A stretch of 64,000 nucleotides of DNA from contig JBCNJP010000023.1 in the NCBI GenBank assembly GCA_039602395.1, positions 87,198,451 to 87,262,450 on the forward strand, in the 5' to 3' direction. A model generated the notes under the pieces. That model was not told where the DNA came from. It made no database searches and was given only the letters and a program-made list of their open reading frames with translations. A program made the position numbers and the translations under genes. Origin of the DNA: Deinandra increscens subsp. villosa. Its lineage: Eukaryota; Streptophyta; Magnoliopsida; Asterales; Asteraceae. This document shows, one piece after another, positions 57,627 to 64,000 of the stretch. How positions within the stretch are numbered: position 1 is the first letter of the stretch; every line of letters starts with the position of its first letter.

Positions 57627-58250
57627 CATACGAATGGCTGCCGTGTTCTTCTGCAAAAGAGTAAAACCAATCCTACCTCTCGCATCACTCCTTTGTGTGA
57701 ACCATGGTACCTCTCGCTCTAAATCGTTCACTATTCTTAAAAGTAGTGAGTTATTAATAGAAAACGTTGATGGAACACTTCTACAGGGTAGACACATTTG
57801 TCATTAAAATGATATCTCATAAGTCTTTCTTACCCCATTACACGGTTTCTGTTGAGACGAGCTCTTCGGGTTAGTACTTGGTTCCCTCGAGTGTTGAGCC
57901 GACATTGGTGATGAAGAACCATCATTTGAAAAAACATGGTTGAGGCCCGGTCGGCTGATGAATCGGATGAATAGTTGGATGAATCGTTAGATGAAGGAGA
58001 AGAATCCATATTTTGTAGGATGATTTTTTAGAGAAAGTAGGAGAAGAAATGGTGAAAGTGTAGGATGATTTGGTTAAAATGTGAAATATATAGGTAAAAA
58101 TATATATATATTTTTTTAATTGCTCCAATGTTCCAAAATAAGACCATTCAACGGTTTATTTTCTTAAAAATGGGGATTGTGTTCCACGACGTTATCCCCA
58201 AAACGCCCCCCCCCCCCCCCCAACCTAACAAACCATACCGCATGCTCTAA

Positions 58251-59579
58251 CCAGTTATGACCGGTTCAAAAACGGATTATTAATTATCAACAGGCTATTT
58301 TTTGCGCCTCTGTTAAAATATTAAGGTGTGGTGTATCTTTACGAAGTCATTCATGGTTTAAGGAAAACTGATTTTTTTAGGCCTAGAGCCTCAAAATAAA
58401 CCCCGAGGCCCATTTTTTCAAAAACTTTTTGTGTATTATTTTGGAGTATTGGACTAAATATTTTTGGGCTAATGCCTAATAAGGTCAAACTTGAACTTAA
58501 TTATTTGATTATTTGGATAGATAGATTGATAAGTTGGATTGCTTGCTAGTGGTACCTTAATTTAAATTTGTGCTACTTTCACCATATATTTATAAAAGTT
58601 AGAATTACTAAAACCTTTAAAATTATATAAAATTATCTTCTTGTTCCCTTCATATATACCATAATTGTTAAGAATAATTCCAATCGAGATTGAAAGCTTA
58701 GCTTAAAAGGAATGGACAGTCACATCCGATTCATCTTCAAGGGCGAATTTACCTAGGGCTCATTGTGGTCCTAGACACCACTTAAATTATAAAACTTCTA
58801 GGTAATTATTTGAACCGAATGATTAAGGCATCAAATGTTTGTTTTTCGAGACACCCAAGACACCTGAAGAAATGTAGAAGTATTTCTCCTTGATATTGAG
58901 TGTAAGAAGTGAGTACAAAATGTATCATATCCTTCATGAGGGTTTACAACAAGTTTATATACTACTTTGAAGGTAACTTAGACGTGGTGGGCATAACCTC
59001 CATGACAGTGACATCTCATCTTTTATTGGTGGACAATGCACATACTTTTATCCTGGACGCGTGGCCTCTTCTCATTTGCTGTGCAAAACATTTTGTGGAC
59101 CCTCCCAGATCCTTCATAAAAACGGAATGTCACGTGACGAAGCCATGCACCCGGTCTGGGTCAATTCGGATCAGAGGTATCGTGTATGGGTCGGGCCGAA
59201 CCCGTATGCATACAATCATATAAATACTCAAAATTTATGAAAATAGCTTCTTTTTAGCTCTTTTGACCCCCAAGACATCTAAAGTTATCAAATTTTTAAA
59301 ATAAAAATAATACATTTTAATACTACTTTTTAATTTATTTTATTTTTTTTACTGAACTTTTTTTGATACCCACTAAATAAATTTTATGGATCCGACACTT
59401 TCTGTCTTCAACCTGATCCAGATCCGATTCCTGTGATCTATGAAGAACCTCAACGAGTTTAATCGATGTTATAAAGAGTATACAGATAAATAACATTTCA
59501 AAGTATATTAGTTCATTTTTTTATATAATAAATAAAAATAAAAACAAAAACAAAAACAAAAACGTACAATTCTGTTACT
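58251..59579. other. Intergenic region upstream of GLTP1
   Basis: No gene is seen; the 104-codon frame at 58909-59223 has no recognised motif. An (AAAAC)n tract lies at 59530-59562, about 130 bp before the first donor site. It probably contains the GLTP1 promoter, but no clear TATA box can be assigned. Confidence 0.4.
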
Positions 59580-62528
59580 ATATCGTCGATTTTATTTTCT
59601 TTTATATAATTTTGTTCATGAAAACAATTCTCTCATCATCATCTACGTTTCTTCAATTAGCCCAAAATCCATTTATAACAAAATCAGGTTTCAGGTACGC
59701 ACCTAATTTCTTAATCGATAAATCGTCCATGAATCTGACGTCGTTTTATTAAAGATTTTAGGTTTAAATAATCACATAGATTCAATGCATTGATTCACAT
59801 GGTTAAGTTTTCTGTTCCTGATCGCATGATGTGTTTTAGGATGCCTTATTTATATATATCTTATGCGTTTTATGGCGAGTATGGATCGATCCTATTCGAC
59901 GGATGATTTGATGCTTGTTAAGGGTGTTTATGTTTCGGTTCTATCGATTTTGGTACTTGTGTGGCTAACTAGGGTTTCAATATAAGCAAATTGTATTTTA
60001 ATAATCTAAAGTATGATATATTTACGGATTGCCTGATAATAATGCATACTATCAGTCTGGCTGATAACACTCCTAACTTTCGTTTTTGCTGTCAAGTGCT
60101 ATCCCGGATGCATAATCATCATACATTTATCAATTTGCTTTTGTTTGAATAGTTTTAACGGTTTATGAACACCTTAATGTTCATTCCTGACTACAACAAT
60201 CAATGTTGTTCTTGAAATGTGACGATTAGATATGGAAGAAACGGTGTTCACATCTGCGATAGAAGGAATGAAGCTTATGAAGTCCGATCACGATGAAATC
60301 TTGACTAAACCGTTCTTGGATGTATGCAAAATGTTGCTGCCGATTCTAGGTGCGCACTTGTGTCGTTATCGGTTCATGGTTCTATAATTTAGCTACCTAG
60401 AAAGCTAATGATCAATAAGATCTAAGCTAGTAAATGAACCGGACAAACACAAACAGATGCTTGCTTGTTTAACCTAAATGAACATATTTTCTTATTTGTG
60501 GTCGTTTGTTAAGAAACTGTTTGTTAAGAAACTGAATGTGTTTGTTTATGTTCGTTTGCTGATATTGTAAACAAACACCAACTAGAAGTAAACATTAATA
60601 TTCAAGATTTCGAAACTAAGAAATGACCATGATTAACAACTATAACCGTGAATTACATGTTTTTTCTGGTTCAGATAAATTTGGAGCTGCTATGGCCGTG
60701 GTGAAATCGGATATAAGTGGAAATATCACGGTATGGTTATCCTAACTTCCTTCGATTACTCTTCAAGGCTAAATGTACTGAATCTTATTAGTTAGTAGGG
60801 TATTGATGAGATCATATGAGTTTTCTAATGACAACTTTTTAATTTTATTTTTAGAGATTGGATTCTAAGTATACAGAAAATCCAACTAGATTCAACTACT
60901 TATATGCTCTGGTACAAGCTGAACTTGAAACAAATACAGCAAAGAATTCATCAAGTTGTACAAATGGGCTTCTTTGGTTGACTAGGTATTATGTTTTAAG
61001 TTCTAACCCTATTTCAACATGTCAATTCTCATTCATTCATCAAGAAATACATCAATTAGGTTTATTTTTTAAAAAACTTGTCATCCTAAAGAGTTAGCGG
61101 CACAGTTTGTTGTCCGTCTTCCTTGTTTGGGGTCTTGAGTCGTGTCTGTTTGTAACTATTGTTTTTATCGTTAATGAAATCATGTGACTATACCCAAAAA
61201 AAGGGTCCAAATGGGTTTGTAACATGTTTTGACATGTTACCCAACCCAGACACTTTGCGAGGCTTAGATATCATTAATAACATGACAATGAATGAAACAT
61301 GGAAATATAAACTAACATGATTTCCGTTCTGTTTAACTATTTGGGTTTGTAGAGCGATGGATTTCTTGGTGGAGCTTTTTCGTAACTTATACCAACATCA
61401 AGATTGGTCGATGCAACAAGCTTGCAATGACTCGTACGGCAAGACTTTGAAGAAATGGCATGGATGGATAGCAAGTTCGAGTTTTACGGTTAGTTTCACC
61501 TCATTTTAAATCGATGCATCTCGATTTAAAAGAGTTAAAAGTCGGGTTTTTTTTTCTTTTTCTTCATGTTATGTTGTTAGGTCTATCTACTAACATAGTT
61601 TATGCTCTTTTTCTTACAAAAGTTGCTTAATATTGTTTTACATAATTTCTATGGGTGAAAAAAAGTCAAATCACTTGTAAGCTACGAAATATCAGCTTGC
61701 TAACAGCTAAAACCGAGATGAGCTCAAGCCTAAAATAAACATTTATAAGAAACGAGCATAAATCCGAACCCAAACTTCACTTAACGAGCTCAAATAAACT
61801 TGTGAGCTTAAAATAGTGTATCATATAATAATAATAATAATTCTAGTTCTTCGTCTTATAGTATTTTGTCTTTGTTTCTTAATGCGTGAAAGTGTTAGGA
61901 CTTTAAAAAAAAGTATTTTAGTTATTTACGTATAAAATATTATTAAGAGACTTATGAGAATAAAATAGAAAGCATATTGATATTATTTGCTTCATGTTTT
62001 AATAATAATGCACCTAAATTACTTTTATATTTCAAACAGAAATTAACAAACTAAACTAAATAAACCCAATTTAAAAATCTTAATCCAATTACTTACTTGT
62101 GAATATGTTTTATTATATGTTTTCTAATGACATTATTTTTTTTTTCTTTTTTTTTCGGGATTCGTTTTGTAATATGTTTTCTAGTGACATTGTTTTTAGT
62201 GTGATTCACTTTTTAATATGTTTTATAAAATGTGTGGCTCTATCTAATGTGTTGTATAAACACTCACTTGTAGGTTGCCATCAAGTTGGTTCCGGATCGA
62301 AAGAAGTTCATGGAGGTCATAGCAAGCAAAGGAGATACATACGCGGATATGGACAAATTTTGTGAAGCGTTTTCACCAGTTCTAGCTCAGATTCATAAGT
62401 TCCTCGTAAGTCGTACCTCTGTCAAGTACATAAACTACCAAATCGTCTCCTTTTGATATCATAATTTTTTTTGTCATTTTGATCTCGTGTAGCATTCGTG
62501 CGGCGTGGATTCAATGAAGGCGGCGTGA
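59580..62528 (+). CDS. GLTP1: Glycolipid transfer protein 1 (GLTP1), six coding exons
   Basis: Cytosolic protein that moves glycosylated sphingolipids such as glucosylceramides between membranes. A 5' UTR exon probably ends at 59694 (CAG|GTACGC). Coding exons: 60232-60349, 60675-60730, 60855-60985, 61353-61488, 62274-62405, 62493-62528; all junctions are GT-AG and phases agree. The product is 202 residues, the usual length of plant GLTP1, with start METVF-like MEETVFTSAIEGMK. The head-group recognition site of the GLTP fold is visible: Asp52 and Asn56 (KSDISGNIT), Arg59 where animals have Lys, Trp99 (GLLWLTR) and His138 (KKWHGW). No damage is seen. It is the only intact host gene here; start 59580 marks the estimated transcript start. 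Confidence 0.93.
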
Positions 62529-64000
62529 TGAATATCGAGATCTCCATGGGAGTTTATACGTCGCCTTGTCGGTTGATTAATGCATTATATCTTTTGTTCG
62601 CGTCATTTTCTTGATGGTATTTTGGTCTTTTTTTTTTCTACTAATTTGTTATTTTGTTAGAAATTCATATATGTATTGGTCTTTGGATGCATATTTATTT
62701 GTTGTTATCCTCGTTGACCATTCACTTGTAGCCTATAGGTGTGAATGAACTTGTTTCTTCACAACATGATAGAATGTTATAAATATGTAACTAAAACAGA
62801 CATAGTAAGATTGTTATATTTCTATCTTCCTACTCAAATAAACATTTACACTAGGGGACACTTGGGTGAATTCTCACATCAAAATCCCCCCCCCCCCCCC
62901 CCCCCAAATCAAAAATATCCATCTCTTAGTAACTATTACACGCGTATCCTTCTTCCGATCTCGCCACACCCTTCTTCCGATCTTGCAACGGCCTTCTTTA
63001 TTTTGACAGAGATTCTAACGATTATTGTAACGTTCTTTCTTTCTGTGATTTTAGTTTCTACTTTTCTTCCAAATTTGGGATTCACGATGATCTTCTTCTA
63101 TTTATTTGCAAGACTATGGAATTCATAAACGATTGCTCCGAAGGTGGGATTCATATACGATTGAGGTACTGATTGTAAGATAATGAAAGAGTGAATCATA
63201 TTATTGAATAAGTTCATTACAATATATATAGAACGACTGTAAACCCTAAATGCCTAATGAGCTCGTGGGCTCATACTAATAAACCCTAATATAATCTTTA
63301 ATACTTAATACTGATGCCTTAAGTTCTTGATTGAGGTACTTTCATTTGACTCTTGCAATTTGATTTCAATAATTTACAAATCTCAAATCTGCTTTAGGGA
63401 TATAATATGGAATTTGTTTTTTTTCTTTTATGTTTTTAAGATTTCAAGAATTAAGATCCATGATAATTAATTGTAGGATTCACTCATCCTCATTCATATG
63501 TTTCTCCAACCATTGAGTCAGTTATGTATTAAATGGATAGAATTACAATCATGAGCAGTTGCTATATTGCTATATGAATGATGTGATTCGTCTATGAAAA
63601 AACAAAAATGTGTAACATGCAAGGATTTTGTTGTTGATTTTGGGGAAATTTTCATTTTTGTACAACCACATATGCTTTATGTACAATTATAAGTTGTGTC
63701 TTTTTATCATCAAACCTTCTTTTGCTTATGATTTATGGCTTCTTTATTCAATTCCTACTATGTAAAAGGATGGATTTGTATCAGTTTTTTTTCTTTTACT
63801 TCACTTTGTATGATATGATTGTGCATATTCTAATCTCTTGCTTGATGTTTGTATCGATGAATTTTCTTTCTAATAGTGGTGCTTAAAATAGTCAAATCTT
63901 TATAATTCACCGGTGACAGAATCATCCTGAGCATTTCCATTGTAATTCATAAACCTGTTGTTGACCCATCTGTATATACTCGACTTGTTACATATGATTG
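62529..64000. other. GLTP1 3' UTR and downstream AT-rich DNA with C20 tract and LTR-like remnant
   Basis: The 3' UTR probably ends within about 200 bp of the stop. A run of about 20 C lies at 62886-62905. At 63160-63310 is a stretch resembling an antisense LTR start (GTAAGATAATGAAAGAGTGAAT, TTACAATATATATAGAACG), similar in type to 1080-1200. The 127-codon frame at 62745-63128 crosses the C run and is not credible as a gene. Nothing is recognised beyond 63320. Confidence 0.4.

Larger units (their letters stand above)
52787..57631 (+). mobile_element. Copia retrotransposon with TA...TA LTR ends
   Basis: The element is 52792-57626 (4835 bp), flanked by CATAC at 52787-52791 and 57627-57631. The LTRs (52792-52909 and 57509-57626) are 118 bp each, look identical base for base, and start TA and end TA instead of TG...CA. 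The primer-binding site TGGTTATCAGAGCC (52910-52923) fits tRNA-Met with one extra T; a G-rich tract (CTGCGGGGGCG) precedes the 3' LTR. The coding region is complete in length but broken. Non-canonical TA...TA termini are known in some Copia families (for example TARE1 of tomato). Confidence 0.93.
51824..58009 (-). pseudogene. Harbinger transposase interrupted by Copia
   Basis: The N-terminal part runs from the ATG at 58009 (MDSSPSSNDSSNYSS) to 57632, with stops and a lost start of the RLMRYHFND motif frame. After the Copia it resumes at 52791 with SFDEYLRMPDRTVR and, past a probable intron (about 52700-52620), reads MLGSIDCTHREWKNC (first Asp), SNNDINVMD (second Asp), YYLADGIYP and RKDIECAFANLK (Glu). 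A TGA replaces an Arg codon in the AHPA*IWHQ region near 52060. It ends at the TGA at 51826-51824. All three catalytic residues survive but not in one frame. Confidence 0.85.
51568..58250 (-). mobile_element. PIF/Harbinger element, TAA TSD, split by a Copia element
   Basis: The element is 51571-58247, flanked by TAA at 51568-51570 and 58248-58250. TIRs: GGTATGTGGTATACC on the left and, inverted, GAGCATGCGGTATGG on the right. Removing the Copia (52792-57626) and one TSD leaves about 1.84 kb, nearly the same size as the neighbour at 49279-51114. The transposase lies on the minus strand, so the two elements converge. A C16 tract at 58206-58221 lies near the right end. Confidence 0.85.

Noticed and set aside
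62745..63128. 127-codon frame after GLTP1
   Set aside because: Crosses a 20-C homopolymer; the hydrophobic tail is AT-rich translation and no family is recognised.

Overview
This window is repeat-rich plant nuclear DNA, almost certainly from a eudicot. Evidence: GT-AG introns, plant-specific transposon families (Copia, Ty3/gypsy, MULE, Helitron, hAT, PIF/Harbinger, SINE, Cassandra-like TRIM), and one complete host gene whose exon structure and 202-residue product match plant GLTP1. I suspect a composite (Asteraceae) from the style of the long TGTCACACC/GTGTGACA LTRs, but nothing here proves it. Boundaries called with target-site duplications (TSDs) were read directly from the bases; family names come from protein motifs and terminal signatures.

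Left third (1-12.5 kb): a short direct repeat; a MULE with a perfect 9-bp TSD (1324-2588); gene-like but uninterpretable sequence; then a three-level nest in which an old Copia remnant (about 4.9-11.0 kb) is split by a 2.3-kb solo LTR (5212-10266), itself split by a gag-only Ty3/gypsy element on the minus strand (5711-8434). Two spliced exon-like segments of an unrecognised gene end (11428-12202) flank a foldback element.

Middle (12.5-36.7 kb): a tandem duplication of about 1.35 kb. Copy 1 was interrupted by a Helitron-like insertion (13139-13932) and by a MULE (14356-23942) that in turn holds a very young gag-only Copia element (15411-23463). Copy 2 (24481-25831) keeps the empty site of both insertions. 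The Copia leader carries three hairpins with the same 19-nt loop and different but paired stems, the most interesting signal I found. A 4.7-kb Helitron follows (25972-30706), with a likely captured exportin-T exon and two RepHel C-terminal tails, then a SINE with a 15-bp TSD, foldbacks, and a 2.3-kb solo LTR with a perfect TSD (34386-36720).

Right third (36.7-58.2 kb): a PIF/Harbinger-rich block. A transposase-bearing element broken by a frameshift and a hAT insertion lies beside an element with only an apparently intact MYB-like ORF (39182-41231). Two further Harbinger elements converge (49279-51114 and 51571-58247), one holding a hAT MITE and the other a Copia element with 118-bp LTRs that start TA and end TA, identical to each other although the coding region is broken several times. 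hAT and Tourist-like MITEs and a 5S-derived Cassandra-like LTR lie between.

Right end: GLTP1 (coding exons 60232-62528), the only complete host gene, then a probable LTR remnant and AT-rich sequence. The genes do not form a pathway; the window is a host gene beside a layered deposit of mobile DNA whose order of arrival can largely be read.
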